Source of the DNA: Billgrantia ethanolica
Lineage (GTDB): Bacteria > Pseudomonadota > Gammaproteobacteria > Pseudomonadales > Halomonadaceae
Length of the DNA: 64,000 bases
Reading direction: 5' to 3'
Assembly: GCF_021404305.1 (NCBI RefSeq)
Contig: NZ_JABFTX010000001.1
Location: 1,178,001-1,242,000 of the forward strand
The position numbers were made by a program, and so were the translations under genes. Every line of letters begins with the position of its first letter. The first letter of the stretch is position 1. Below are positions 20,435-31,800 of this stretch, piece after piece. The notes under the pieces are model-generated. The model was given only the letters and a program-made list of their open reading frames with translations. It did no database searches and was not told the DNA's origin.

Positions 20435-22348
20435 ATGTCACTGATCAAGCAACTCTGGTTGACCATCGCGGTGTTGCTGCTGCTGGCCTTCGTGGGCAGC
20501 CTGCTCATCGGTGTGACGAGCAGTCGTCACTACATCGAGCAGGAAGTCCAGATCAAGAACAGCGACAACGCCAATGCGCTGGCGCTTTCGATGAGCCAGA
20601 TCGAAAAAGACCCGGTGATTCTGGAGCTGCTGCTGGCGGCTCAGTTCGATACCGGCCACTACCAGCGTATCGCGCTTTACGATCCGCAGGGTGAGATCAT
20701 CGACGAGCGCACCGCCGGTGAGCATATCGATGATGTGCCGGGCTGGTTCGTGAATCTGGTGCGTTTCGAGGTACCGCCCGGCCGGGCCGTGGTCCAGGAT
20801 GGCTGGCAGCAGTACGGCACCCTGGAACTGGCCAGCCAACACAGCTTCGCCTACCGCTCGCTGTGGCGCAGCACCTTGGAGCTGGCCGGCTGGTTCGCCA
20901 TCGCCGGCGCCATCAGCCTGGTACTGGCGGCCTGGATCGTCCGCACCATTCGTCGCCCGCTGCGAGACGTGGTGAGCCAGGCCCAGGCCATCGGCCAGCG
21001 GCGCTTCATGGTGGCCAACGAGCCGCGTACACGCGAGCTGCGCGAGGTGGTCCAGGCCATGAACCAGCTCTCCCAGGCTGTACGTCAGATGCTCGGCGAG
21101 GAGAGCGACAAGCTCGACCAGTTGCGCCGGCGCATGCAGCACGACCCGGTCACCGATACGCTCACCCGGGCGCCCTTCCTCAACCAGTTGCAGGCCCATC
21201 TGAAGAGCGAGAAGGACGATGCCAGCGGCGCACTGATCATGGTGCGCGTGGCACGCCTGGCAGAACTCAACCAGCAGCTCGGCCACGCCGACACGGACGC
21301 CCTGCTCGCACAACTGGCGCGTCGTCTCGAGCAGTTGGCTCGCAGCCACGGCCACGGTACGGTGGGACGACTCAACGGCAGCGATTTCGGCATGATCCTG
21401 CCGCGTCATCATGATCTACAGGAGCTGGGCAAGACGCTTCAGCAGCCTCTGGAGAGTCTCAGCGCCGAGCAGAGCATCGACACCTCGCTGGTTTCCGCGC
21501 TGCGTCAGTACAGCCAGGGCGAGAGTCAGGCCGAGCTGCTCGCCAGCCTCGACGGCGCCCTGGCCGCGGCGGAAACGCGCGGTCTGAACGGCCAGGAGAT
21601 CGTCGACCAACCCGCCGGCAGCGTGCTCTACACACGTCATGACGAATGGCGTCAGGCGCTCGCGGAAGCGTTGGCGCAAGGCGTGTTCCTGGCTCACTAC
21701 CCGGTGCTCGATGCCCACGGCAGGCTGATTCACTTCGAGGTGCCGTCGCGTCTGCGCTTGAAGGGCGAATGGCGGCCGGCGGGTGTCTTCCTGCCCTGGG
21801 TGTCACGCCTGGCCATGGCCCCTACCCTCGACCTGGCCGTCGTTTCGGCGGCACTGGCCGATGTCGAATCCAGCGGCAAGGCGGTAGCCGTCAATCTCTC
21901 GGCGGAGTCGCTGGGCGACGGCCACTTCGTCGGCGAGCTGCTGGCTCGCATTCAGGCGCATCAGGGCATTGCCGACAAGCTGTGGTTCGAGCTGCCCCAA
22001 TCCGTCGCGCTGCAGCAGCCCCAGGCGCTACGTACACTCTGCCACGCCCTGCTGGGGCTGGGCTGCAAGGTCGGCCTGGAGCATGTCGGCACTCAGTTCG
22101 GCAAGATCGAGGGGTTGCAGGATCTGGGCCTGAGCTTCATGAAGATCGAAGCCGCTCTGAGCCAGGAAGTGGAAAGCCGCAGCGATCAGCAGAGCCTGCT
22201 GAGAGGCATGGCAACGCTGGCCCATTCGCTGGGTATTCTCACCTTCGCCGAAGGCGTGGAGAACCAAGATGCGGCAAAGGTGCTGTTCGAGCTGGGGCTC
22301 GATGGCGTGACGGGGCCGGGAATACGCCATCGCGAAGGCGATACCTGA
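20435..22348 (+). CDS. lapD: c-di-GMP receptor LapD (degenerate GGDEF-EAL)
   Basis: 637-residue inner-membrane protein: first membrane helix at about 9-30, a periplasmic LapD/MoxY-N domain, a second helix (AGWFAIAGAISLVLAAWIV, about 150), HAMP, then GGDEF and EAL domains that have lost their catalytic motifs. NGSDF stands where GGDEF should be (near 315) and EVPSR where EALxR should be (near 435). LapD senses c-di-GMP through its EAL domain and then sequesters LapG at its periplasmic domain, protecting adhesin from cleavage. The order lapG-lapD is conserved in Pseudomonas, Legionella and Halomonas. Confidence 0.95.
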   Translation: MSLIKQLWLTIAVLLLLAFVGSLLIGVTSSRHYIEQEVQIKNSDNANALALSMSQIEKDPVILELLLAAQFDTGHYQRIALYDPQGEIIDERTAGEHIDDVPGWFVNLVRFEVPPGRAVVQDGWQQYGTLELASQHSFAYRSLWRSTLELAGWFAIAGAISLVLAAWIVRTIRRPLRDVVSQAQAIGQRRFMVANEPRTRELREVVQAMNQLSQAVRQMLGEESDKLDQLRRRMQHDPVTDTLTRAPFLNQLQAHLKSEKDDASGALIMVRVARLAELNQQLGHADTDALLAQLARRLEQLARSHGHGTVGRLNGSDFGMILPRHHDLQELGKTLQQPLESLSAEQSIDTSLVSALRQYSQGESQAELLASLDGALAAAETRGLNGQEIVDQPAGSVLYTRHDEWRQALAEALAQGVFLAHYPVLDAHGRLIHFEVPSRLRLKGEWRPAGVFLPWVSRLAMAPTLDLAVVSAALADVESSGKAVAVNLSAESLGDGHFVGELLARIQAHQGIADKLWFELPQSVALQQPQALRTLCHALLGLGCKVGLEHVGTQFGKIEGLQDLGLSFMKIEAALSQEVESRSDQQSLLRGMATLAHSLGILTFAEGVENQDAAKVLFELGLDGVTGPGIRHREGDT

Positions 22349-22389
22349 TACCCCTGCTACACTCGATACACCTGCAACAGCTGATACGA

Positions 22390-22418
22390 CATGAGGCCGG
22401 CAAATCGCCGGCCTCATG
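22390..22418. terminator. Hairpin between convergent lapD and the small minus-strand gene
   Basis: A perfect 12-bp stem CATGAGGCCGGC / GCCGGCCTCATG with an AAATC loop. It lies in the 101-bp gap between convergent genes and could terminate both, but there is no T run on either side. Confidence 0.5.
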
Positions 22419-22449
22419 CTTCAACGCGTCTGTGCTCAGGGAATTGGGC

Positions 22450-22782
22450 TCAGATGATGTCGCTGTCGGTATCCGACATCAGGCCGATGCTGTTCCTGCG
22501 CTCACGTAATGACTGACGCTCCAGCAGCTTCTGCTGAGCCGGCTCGGGTAGATCGGTAAAGCTGATTACGCCCTTGTCCATCAGCACGTTGATCACGTCC
22601 TCGAGTACCCGCACGAACGCCAGGTCGGACTTAGACAGTGCCAGGTTGTCGACGTCATCTCCCCCTTCGGAGACGAACTCCTGCAGCTCGGGAGAGCAAG
22701 GCGGCACGAACTCGCGGCACTCTGCCGTGGCCTCGCGGCTGACCTGTACGACCTGCCCTGACTCATTACGCTTGATGTACAT
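22450..22782 (-). CDS. Small conserved protein of unknown function
   Basis: 110 residues, acidic and soluble. Similar proteins are often labelled tryptophan synthase beta-like, but nothing in this sequence supports a PLP enzyme: it lacks the length, the PLP lysine context and the glycine loop. The conserved-looking core is LSKSDLAFVRVLEDVINVLM...GVISFTDLPEPAQQKLLERQ, predicted helical. Convergent with lapD and downstream of the small adhesin, from which it is separated by a strong terminator. No role is proposed. Confidence 0.7.
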   Translation of the reverse strand: MYIKRNESGQVVQVSREATAECREFVPPCSPELQEFVSEGGDDVDNLALSKSDLAFVRVLEDVINVLMDKGVISFTDLPEPAQQKLLERQSLRERRNSIGLMSDTDSDII

Positions 22783-22811
22783 AGCGGTATCTCTTGAAGG
22801 GGCTTACCTAG

Positions 22812-22849
22812 ATTAACAAACGCCCTGCCCGGTGTCTCCGGGCAGGGCG
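22812..22849 (-). terminator. Intrinsic terminator of the 928-residue adhesin gene
   Basis: Read on minus: CGCCCTGCCCGG, loop AGACA, CCGGGCAGGGCG, then TTTGTTAAT. A 12-bp GC-rich perfect stem with a partial T tract, about 30 bp after the adhesin stop. Confidence 0.85.
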
Positions 22850-22877
22850 CAGTTCTACTTCATCACGACAGCAGTGG

Positions 22878-25664
22878 TTATGGGTCGATGTTGAGCTGGC
22901 TGTTGGCCAGAAGCTCAGCCAGGATCTCAGCCGAGCCGACCTCGCCCGTGGTGAAGTTCTCCAGTACGATCACCTGCGTAGCATTGCCGCCATCTACGTC
23001 GATCTGACCCTCATGGTGGATGTACAGCACGGTGCTGGCTCCCTCCTGTGCGGCGAAGATGAAATCGCCGATGTTGCTGACGCTTTCACCTTGAAGCAGA
23101 TCAGCCAGATCCAGCACATTATTTGTGCCAAGCCCGAAGTCAACGACGGTATCGATGGCCGGGGCATCGCTGTCTCCCTGGTCGCCCAGGTTCCACTGGA
23201 ACACATCATCGCCTTCACCGCCTATCAGGGTGTCGTTGCCGGCACCACCGATAAGGATGTCATCGCCCGCCGTACCATGCACTACGTCGTCACCGTCGGA
23301 ACCGGTGATTTCATAGCTGCCGGTCTCGGAGGTCTTGACGAAGACGGAGAAGTCGGCGGTGGCAGTGTCACCATCGGCGTCCGACCCCGTCAGCACGAAG
23401 TCGAGTTGGTAGTCGTCCGGATAGATCTGAGTCAAGTAGCTGGTCGAGATACCATCGATCTTGAAGCTGTTGTTACCCGCAGGCTGCAGCTCCATGTAAT
23501 CGACGTTATGCGTCGGATCGATGTTGAAGACGAACTCACCATCTGCCGTCACCAGGGTTGCCGTGTAGATCTTGGACGTGCCATCCATGTCGAAGACAGT
23601 CAACTTGGCCTGATCGCCAGCCTTTGAGCCACTCGTGCCAGATACGCTGAAGATGAAGGACGTCACGCCAATCTCACCTGACCCTTCTTCAGGCCGGACG
23701 TCGAATCTCAACATATCTTTCTTGTTACCTTGAACGACGTTGGAGTGCACACCCAAGTCTGTCGATGACATGCTCACGTTCTGCTGCACGCTATTGCTGA
23801 ATGCTGTTACGGCGAGCGCAAACTTGCCGTTGAAGACATCCGACGTGAACAGATAGGCAGTCTTGCCGTTCTCTTGGTAGAGGTTCTTCGAATCGAACGC
23901 ACTCAATAGACTTTCGATCTCCGTTTCCACGACAGGCGCCGGCGACAGCAGATCGAAGGCATAGGTGCCATCGGCATTCAGTGTGAGATTGAAAAACTCG
24001 AAGGAGCCTGACTTCGCCGTGTAGGTGATCCAGGTCTCTCCGGAATCGGTGATGGTCAGCGCGTAACCATCCGGCATGCCTGTCCAGTTGAGCGAACCTT
24101 CACCGAAGCTGCCGAGGAAGCTCTGCACATCACCACCCACCTCGAACTCGTAGACTCCCTCGTATATTCCGGCCACGTTGGCAATGGCGAGGTTGAGAGC
24201 AGAGAGGCTCGGGCCGTCGTCCTCGAAGCCCAACTGGCCACCCAGGTCGACGGTGGCACTGTCGGTGGCCGTGTCGCCGTCGGCGTCGGTGAGGGTCACG
24301 CTGCCGGTGAGCAGGATCTGGCCGCCGGCCAGGTGCAGCACTTCGCTGGCATTGCTCGCCGTCGGGTGGTCGATGGGATCCAGCACCAACTTGCCGTCGA
24401 CGAGAGAGACGACGAAGACGGTGTTGCCGCCGTTGACGTTAGCGGCGCTGGCCGCCGTGCTGCCGACCACGCTGCCGCCGATCAGGTGCAGGTAGACCAG
24501 TTGGCTACCGCTGGTGAGGTTTTCACCGCTGCCGTCCTGGGCCACGTTGCCGGCGACGTTGTTGCCCAGGCTCAGGCTGTAGTGCCAGGCCTTGCCACCA
24601 CCGGCGGCCGCGCCGTCGCCACCAAAGGAGTGGTCGACGATGGTGAAGAAGTCGCGCAGCGCGGCACTGTCGGTGCCCAGCGCGGCGTCGGTGGTCAGCA
24701 GGCTGGCCAGCTCGGCGGCAGCGCCGATCTCGATGCCGGGTATATCGTCGACGATGGTGAGTTGCAGCGTGCCGGTTGCACTACCGCTGCTACTGGTAAC
24801 GGTGTAGGTGAGGTTGGCAAGCGCCGCGTCTGCTCCTTCTTCATGGAGAAGGTTGTTCCACTGAGTCAGGATGAACGCCCCAGTAGTGGGGTTCACCTCG
24901 ATAGTGAAAATATTCAGTTCGCGCGCAGGCGAGAAAGCCGTCAGGGTATTACTGCTGGCATCCCAGCTATACAGGATGGTCTCTTGCCCAATCTGAACCT
25001 CAACGCCATGCATATTGGCGAAGGAAACGCTGCCGCCGACTCCATTACCGAAGGTGAACAGTAGCACCCCACTGACCACCGAGCCGGACTGGCCGACCAA
25101 GGCATCGGCAAGATCAAGTTCCACGCTTCCTGCCGTGGGCTGGATGATGACAGGTTCGACCACTTCGACATCGTCGGCCGTTTCAGCCAAGAAGGCTCCG
25201 CCCTGCTCCTCCGGCGGTCCACCTAGAGCGTTCAAGCCATAATCGAATGCCAGGGGGTTGGTGTCCTCGGCGATGCGTGCCAGGCGTACGAAGCTGTGAC
25301 CGCCATCCGCCGCACCGCCGGGGCCCGCACCTGCCGCAGTCGCATCGAGAACGTCGAGCAGGTCGACGGTCTCATCGTCCAGCGCTGCCAATAGTGCGTC
25401 CAGATCCTCGTCGAGAGCGGCAAATTCACTCGCTTCCACCGGCTGATCGGTGCTGAGCTCTTGGGTGATTAGAACCTGCTCGCCACCCTCGATCTGGCTT
25501 GGGTCCAGGTTATCGCCGAAATCGAGCTGCACTTCCCCTCCAGTGGAAGTCACGACGGTTTCTCCTTCCTGCAGCGTGTCTCCGACACGCAGCTCACGCA
25601 GGTTGCCCGAGGCATCACGAGCCCAGGCCTGACCGGAGATGGACAGAACGATTGCAATAGACAT
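22878..25664 (-). CDS. Second LapG-cleavable RTX adhesin (MapA-like role)
   Basis: 928 residues. The N-terminal retention module contains the LapG site TAAG at 109-112 (DVLDATAAGAGPGG). The next ~200 residues closely match the large adhesin (LNIFTIEVNPTTGAF, LLHEEGADAA). Then come two T1SS-143/DUF5801-type repeats, a ~250-residue unfamiliar beta-rich region (about 490-770), and C-terminal RTX calcium repeats (GGAGNDTLIGGEGDD) with a type I secretion signal ending in Asn-Ile-Asp-Pro. Exported through the LapBC-TolC system encoded nearby. It resembles the second adhesin MapA of Pseudomonas fluorescens in its logic, though not provably in ancestry. It has its own terminator and a motif-bearing promoter region. 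Confidence 0.88.
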   Translation of the reverse strand: MSIAIVLSISGQAWARDASGNLRELRVGDTLQEGETVVTSTGGEVQLDFGDNLDPSQIEGGEQVLITQELSTDQPVEASEFAALDEDLDALLAALDDETVDLLDVLDATAAGAGPGGAADGGHSFVRLARIAEDTNPLAFDYGLNALGGPPEEQGGAFLAETADDVEVVEPVIIQPTAGSVELDLADALVGQSGSVVSGVLLFTFGNGVGGSVSFANMHGVEVQIGQETILYSWDASSNTLTAFSPARELNIFTIEVNPTTGAFILTQWNNLLHEEGADAALANLTYTVTSSSGSATGTLQLTIVDDIPGIEIGAAAELASLLTTDAALGTDSAALRDFFTIVDHSFGGDGAAAGGGKAWHYSLSLGNNVAGNVAQDGSGENLTSGSQLVYLHLIGGSVVGSTAASAANVNGGNTVFVVSLVDGKLVLDPIDHPTASNASEVLHLAGGQILLTGSVTLTDADGDTATDSATVDLGGQLGFEDDGPSLSALNLAIANVAGIYEGVYEFEVGGDVQSFLGSFGEGSLNWTGMPDGYALTITDSGETWITYTAKSGSFEFFNLTLNADGTYAFDLLSPAPVVETEIESLLSAFDSKNLYQENGKTAYLFTSDVFNGKFALAVTAFSNSVQQNVSMSSTDLGVHSNVVQGNKKDMLRFDVRPEEGSGEIGVTSFIFSVSGTSGSKAGDQAKLTVFDMDGTSKIYTATLVTADGEFVFNIDPTHNVDYMELQPAGNNSFKIDGISTSYLTQIYPDDYQLDFVLTGSDADGDTATADFSVFVKTSETGSYEITGSDGDDVVHGTAGDDILIGGAGNDTLIGGEGDDVFQWNLGDQGDSDAPAIDTVVDFGLGTNNVLDLADLLQGESVSNIGDFIFAAQEGASTVLYIHHEGQIDVDGGNATQVIVLENFTTGEVGSAEILAELLANSQLNIDP

Positions 25665-25750
25665 GAGGGTATACCCCGCAAGTGAAAGAACTTTTTACGA
25701 GGCTCGCCACGGCCAAACGGTCCGTGCCTGGAGGGGGCGTGCTTGAGTGA

Positions 25751-25756
25751 AGTATG
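25751..25756 (-). promoter_or_regulatory. Possible -10 hexamer of the small adhesin gene
   Basis: CATACT on the minus strand, 20 bp downstream of the shared motif at 25777-25794, giving a leader of roughly 80 nt. There is no good -35, as expected for an activator-dependent promoter. Confidence 0.4.
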
Positions 25757-25776
25757 AGGCTAGTCGTACGGCGCGG

Positions 25777-25794
25777 TATTGGACTCTGGTACAG
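25777..25794. promoter_or_regulatory. Shared 18-bp motif, copy B
   Basis: Plus strand TATTGGACTCTGGTACAG, matching consensus TATTGGACnnTrGkACAr. It lies 113 bp upstream of the small adhesin start. The other copies are at 34577-34594 and 41574-41591. Confidence 0.55.
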
Positions 25795-25849
25795 GGTGAG
25801 GAGAAAACTTGACCTTGGTCAAAACTGGCAAGAAAGGCTTCAGCCATAC

Positions 25850-25876
25850 AATAAACGCCCGGCCTAGGCCGGGCGT
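25850..25876 (-). terminator. Intrinsic terminator of the giant adhesin gene
   Basis: A 22-bp perfect palindrome ACGCCCGGCCTAGGCCGGGCGT, followed on minus by TTATT, about 20 bp beyond the stop codon. Confidence 0.85.
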
Positions 25877-25895
25877 ATCAGTACGTTGGCTTGTT

Positions 25896-28800
25896 TTATT
25901 CGATTTCGAGCTGACCGTTGCTGAGCATTTGCTGAATCAGCGCATCGCTATAGGCAACGCCCTTGAGCACGATCGTCTGGTCGACAACCGACTCATCGTA
26001 GACGCCACCCGTGAAGCCACCATTGTGGCTGATCTGGAGCACGGTATTGCCACTTCCATCGTCGGACGCATGGAGGTATTCCGCCAGATTGGAACTGCTG
26101 GCTCCATCAAGAAGATCAGCAATATCCAACTTGTCGGCCTCGCCATCCACGCCGAACTGGCCAAGGGTGAAGTCCATCACTTTATCTGTCGCAGGAGCAC
26201 CTGCTTGACCCTGGTCACCCAGGTTCCAGACGAAGGTATCGGCTCCGAGGCCACCCACCAGTATGTCGTCACCAGCTCCGCCAATAATGATGTCGTTGCC
26301 AGCGCCACCGGTAAGCGCATCGTTGCCATCGGTTCCCCAGACGAAGCTATCCACGCCCGGCCCGGTGATCCCCACCTGGAGCGACGCCTCGGCAGTAGCG
26401 CCGGACGGATGCACCAGTTGGTAGGTCAGGCTGTCGATCTTGCCAACGTTGGCAACATCTGCAGCGGGCTCGTAGCGATAGTCCCCGTTGGCAAACAGCG
26501 TGAAGGTGCCGTACTGACCGGCAATGACGAGGCCACTCTGCGTGGCTTCGACATAGTCGCTGCCGACCAAGGCCTTGAGCAGCGTGCCGCTGGAGCCGGG
26601 GATATCGGTGCTGCCGTCGATGCCTGGGTCGCTCAGGACGTTGCCTTGCGTACTGGAAGCCTCCCAAACGCCATAGGCATCATGATTGAAAGTGGTCGTA
26701 ACAGAGACACTTGGGTATCCCCATACGAAGCTTCCACCAGAGACTTCTGCTTGGAATGTGATGCGATAGCTTCCCGAGTCAAGTTCAGGCGTATTGAAAT
26801 TACCGCTACCAACGCGCCCCCCTATGCCCGATACAACCTCCCAGCCAGCATCGCCAAACTTTTCCAGTTTCCATGCTAGAGAAGCCGACCCACGCGGAGC
26901 GCTCACGTTCGCATTGAAGCTGAAAACACCGCCACCAGCTACAGCAATGTCGAACTCCTCTTTCCACTCTCGGGTTTTGCTACCCGTGTCAAGAAAACCA
27001 TTGCCAACTGAATGACTACTTGAAGTTTGAGTCGCATCAATCTCGATCAGCGATACGTCGGCAATGGCCACGTTGTCGCTGGCCACGATACCGTTCGGCA
27101 CACCTTCGAGGTTGATGGTCAGCTTCGACGCCACCACGTCGCCATCTGCATCGGTCAGGTAGTAGGTGAACTCATCCTGATAGGAGTCGCCCGCTTTCAT
27201 GCCGTCGCGTGCACTGCGGCTGACCACGTAGGTGTAGCTACCATCGGCGTTCACGGTCAGCGTGCCGAAATGGCCCTGCACGACACCGTTGGCAATCGTG
27301 CCGCCCTCGCCATCGGACCACAGCAGACTGTTCTCCTCGGCAGGACCGTCGGCGCCCCAGTCGGCATCGACCCGGCCTTCCACGCTGGGCAAGTCATCGG
27401 TGGAAACGATCTCGGCAAAAAGTTCGAACGAACTTGCTTTCGTCTCCGTGGTATAAACCGTATCGACGAGGTTGCCATCGGAATCCAGGAAGCCGCGGAT
27501 CTTGAGAACGTACTCACGATCGCCAACCTGGATGACTTGTTCCTGATCCGGGTTGAGGATCTTGACGATATCGTCGTTGTCCGGATGCGTGGGATCGGGG
27601 TGCGTATTGGGCGTCTCGTCATGCTCGAGCTGGATGACGGTGGTCACCTCGGTCAAGACACCGTCGATCATGACCTTGAACGACACTTCAAGGTCGACGG
27701 TCTTGAGCACCTTGCTATTGGCGCTGATCACGAAGTTGTTATGTGTCAGCGTGCCCAGCGAGAACAACGAATCGGTAGTGACGCCTTCCAACCCCGTCAG
27801 TCCTTCGGCATAGACGAAGTCATAGCCGGAGCCGTTGGCCCCACCCCACTGAATGAAAATACCGCTCTCATTCGATGTGGTGGTAACGCTGCCGCTTCCC
27901 GCCGTAGTAGTCAGGTTCTGCCAGCCGGCACCAAGCTGGCCCACTTCGAGTTCGCTGACAGGGACCTGAATGGCCTGGACCAGATCGAACTCGAACGGTA
28001 CATCGTCGACCACCACGACATCGACTGTGCCGTAGGCAATGTGCCCCATGCCGTCCACCAGCTCGAGCTGAATGCCCTCTTTCGCCAGCTCGTTGCGGCC
28101 TTCACCGGATTCATGCACAACGGCGCTGCCCAGCTCGAAGCTATAGCTCACCTCACCGGTTGCAGAATCGTAGCCAGTCAGCGTCAGGGTGTTGCCCTGA
28201 GGTGTCTCGATCACGATGACACCGTCGCCGGCAAGCCCTTCTAGATCGGCCAGGCTCAGTTTGACCTTGTCGCCCTGCTGCTCCCCAGCGCCGGAAACCT
28301 TCTCTCCCGCAATCAGCAGCGAGTCGATACCTTCAGGCGCGGAAAGAGTGAAGCTACCGCTATCGGCTGCGTCTCCTTCTCCCTCGGCAGTGCCGCCTTC
28401 GAGGTATTTCTCATTGACCGTTACGTCGCTGGCGGTCAGGCCGAGGATGCTGGGCAGTTCGGGCAGCGGCAGTACTTCACCAGGCTCGAAGTCGATATTG
28501 AACGAGCCATCCGTGGTATCCCCGTCACCGTCGACTGCAACGACATCGACAGGCAGCGTGAAGCCGAGCTCGGCATCGAGGAAAACCCCTTGGAAGTTCT
28601 TGACGTTGTACTGGTCACCGCCGGAGCTGCCGTAGAAACGAATTTCGTCGAAGCCACCCGAGGCGGACGCCGTCGTGCCGTTGCCAGTGCCTACCGATAC
28701 GCCATTGCTGAAGATTTCCCAGCTCAGCGCTCCGGCATTGCCCATCTCGAAGGAGAGCTCAGTCAGTGTTTGATTGAACTGAGCAATCAGTGTCTCGCCT

Positions 28801-31800
28801 TCTCCAATCAGGTTGTTACCGACACCGATGCCATTGGTCGACCAGTTGACTGCACCGCCTACGCTTGTGAACTGAGCCGACAGGTTCGGGTTGCTGATGA
28901 CCAGCTCGCCGTCGATGCCACCGCCCTGGTTGCCGATGACATCCGTGGTGAAGCTGACCGCGACAGGGTCAAGAGGCTGGTGAACGACGACCTCGTACTG
29001 GTTGCCGCTGACGTTCATATCGATGGTGAGCACGGGCTCGCCGCTGTCGCCGCCTTCCTTGTAAGCGATGAGCTGCTGGGTGCCGCTAACGAAGACGTAG
29101 ACCAACTTCGTGCCGCCAGAGGTGAGGTAAGCGGTTTTCTCTACCCCGTTTTCCTCGTAGCGAACCTGGATGTGGCCCTGCCCATCTGTCATCAGGCTGG
29201 CCTGCGAGATATGCGCGCCATCCGCATCCGCACCGATGGTGAGATCCAGACTACCGATAGCGGAGCTGTCAACGCCCATACCGAGAGAAGCATCTTCCGG
29301 CGTGCCGAACTCGGGCACGTCGTCCAGAATCTCGATCAGCAGGTTGCTCGAGGCCGTATCACCGTCGGTATCCTCGAGCACGATCTCGATGGATTGGGTC
29401 AGCGACTCGTCGTTGGCCGGCTGGTCGTGATCCTTGTTGGCGTTCAGCGTGTACTCGTAATTGACGGTATAGGTGCCGTTGCCGTTTGCAGTGAAGCCCG
29501 TGATGACAAGGGTATTACCGCTTTCGGTCACGATCGTCGGCAGCGCTTGCTCGAGCCCATCCTTGACGATGTACTCGCCACCCACGCTCAGGTTCAGCAC
29601 ACCATCCGGCGCACTGACGGTAAAGCTTCCACCCTGTACCAACAGACCGCCGCCCTCTTGGCTTCCTCCCGGAAGATGGGCTTCGTTGAAGACCAGGTGA
29701 TGGCCATCGCCATGCACCGGATTGTCGATAGAGACAGGCGAGTCGCTGATCGCGATGGTCAGCGTTGCGGTGTCGCTGTCACCGTCGCCATCGGTCAGGG
29801 TGTAGGTGAACACATCCGATACGCTGCCAGGGGCGCCGGGGTTACGCACATAGGAGTAGGTACCGTCGGCGGCAATGGTCAGGACACCGTACTGGCCAGT
29901 GATGTCGACCGTACCCTCGGCCGGTACGGCAACGCCGTTGACCGACGTTACTCGGCCACCGTCGGCGCCCAGCGTGTCGTTGGCCAGTACGTTGCCTTCT
30001 TCGATGATCTGGCCGGAGCCAAGGTTGACCGAGACATCGACCGCAGTCGGGCCATCATCGAGGAAGTAGATCACCTGGCCAATGTCGATCGTCGCATGGG
30101 CCTTATCGCCATCGCCATCGGTCACGGTCTTGGTGAGGAAAATCACGTTAGCCAATATGTTGGCGGCATCGCTCGCACCGATCTGGCCAACGCCCTGGTG
30201 GGCAATCGCCCTGAGCTGGTCGAGAGTCACGACCCCTGTCTCGGCATTCACTTCGAGGGTGAATACGGGCACTTCGACACCATCGTCGGTAACTACATAG
30301 CCGACGATATCGCCATCCACTTCCTTGACGAGAACGGCCTGACCGGTTTGGGTATCGACCAGACCTGAGTCGGCACCAGCAGCCGAGACACTCAAGGTGT
30401 ATTCACGGGTCTGCAGACCATCGGCACCATACTCGGCGCTAAAGTATCCGGAGAAGTCGAATGATGCCGTCACGTCGAGTTGTGCCTCGTCGACGGTCAG
30501 GTTGGCGGGCTTCCATTCGACGTTGATGTTGACGTCGTTGTAGTCCCTATCGCTGCCAGGACCGTAGATGTCCTCCCAGTTGAGATCGCCCTCTTCGGCA
30601 TTGTTCTCGACATGCGAGCTTCCATCCGGATGCAAGGCCGCATCGTTGAAGAGCACGGGGGCCTTGGGATCTTGCCCAACCAGCGGGTCCTCGCTTCCTG
30701 CCGGCACTGCCACCCATACCAAAGCCCCTTCGGGGTTTTCGATCTGGATGAACTGGACATGGGTTTGATTCGCCAAATCGGGGTTGAGGCTCGCCCCATT
30801 GGGAATGATGAAGTACCCCACCTCACCTGGTGCGTATCCTTCCAGAACATAGGTATCGCCCACGTCATTCTTGACGTTCGACCAGATGATCTGGCCGATG
30901 GTGGGATTGCCGTTTTCGTCCTTGATGTAATAGCCGAAGCTGTTGTTGTAGCCCACTCCAGGCGCACTGCCCAGATTGGTGATGGTGACCTCATGCCCCG
31001 TGGGGTTGGTGCCATCCACGCTCGGCAGGTCGTCAGCCACTTCGACGGTAATGCCCGCAGTGGCGCTATTGCCATCATGGTCGCTGGCGACGACCGTGAC
31101 ACCGGTGATGGTCAGGTCGTCGACGTTGACGTCGTGCGGCAGTGCGGCCAGCAGCTCCGCCGTGATGGTGATGGTACCGCTCTGCTGGGCGGCGATCGGA
31201 TCGGTGCCGCTCAGGCTCAGCTTGAGCACCGGCTCGCCATCGAGGCTGCCGATCAGGTTGCCGTCGTTGTCCAGCGACCAGCTCAGCTCACCGTCGAGGC
31301 CGGTGACCTGAATGTTGCCGGTATCGCCGAAGGCAAAGCTCACGATGTCGTCGCTGCCGGCGGTAAAGGCCAGCTCTTCACTGACGACGTGGCTGCCGCC
31401 CACGGTCTCGGCATCGGCCAGGGCCAAGGTCACGCTGCCGCCTTCGCCATTCTCATCGCCCGGGGTCGGACCCTCGCCATCCTTGATCTTGATGCGATGG
31501 GTGTCCGTGGCGCGATCACCGTCACCGTCGACCTTGATCAGCTCGAAGCGAATCGACTGCTTGTCGTTGTGATCCAGGTTGGTGCCCGGCACGAAGGTCC
31601 AGGTGCCATTGGCATTGAAGGTCAGGGTGCCTTCAGGCAGCGCGTAGGCATGGCCGATCTGCAAGACCTGCTCGGGGCCGCCGTTGATGGAAATGAGCTG
31701 CTGCGCCCCTTCGCTGTCGGCGCCGGTCTCGGTGTTCCAGGTGCCGCTAACGGCATCGCCCCCTTCGGTGGCCCAGCGGGGGCCACCTAGGTTGGCGTCG

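Noticed and set aside
22450-22782. Tryptophan synthase beta-like label for the 110-residue protein
   Set aside because: Far too short, with no PLP lysine or glycine-rich phosphate loop; the name has no support in the sequence.
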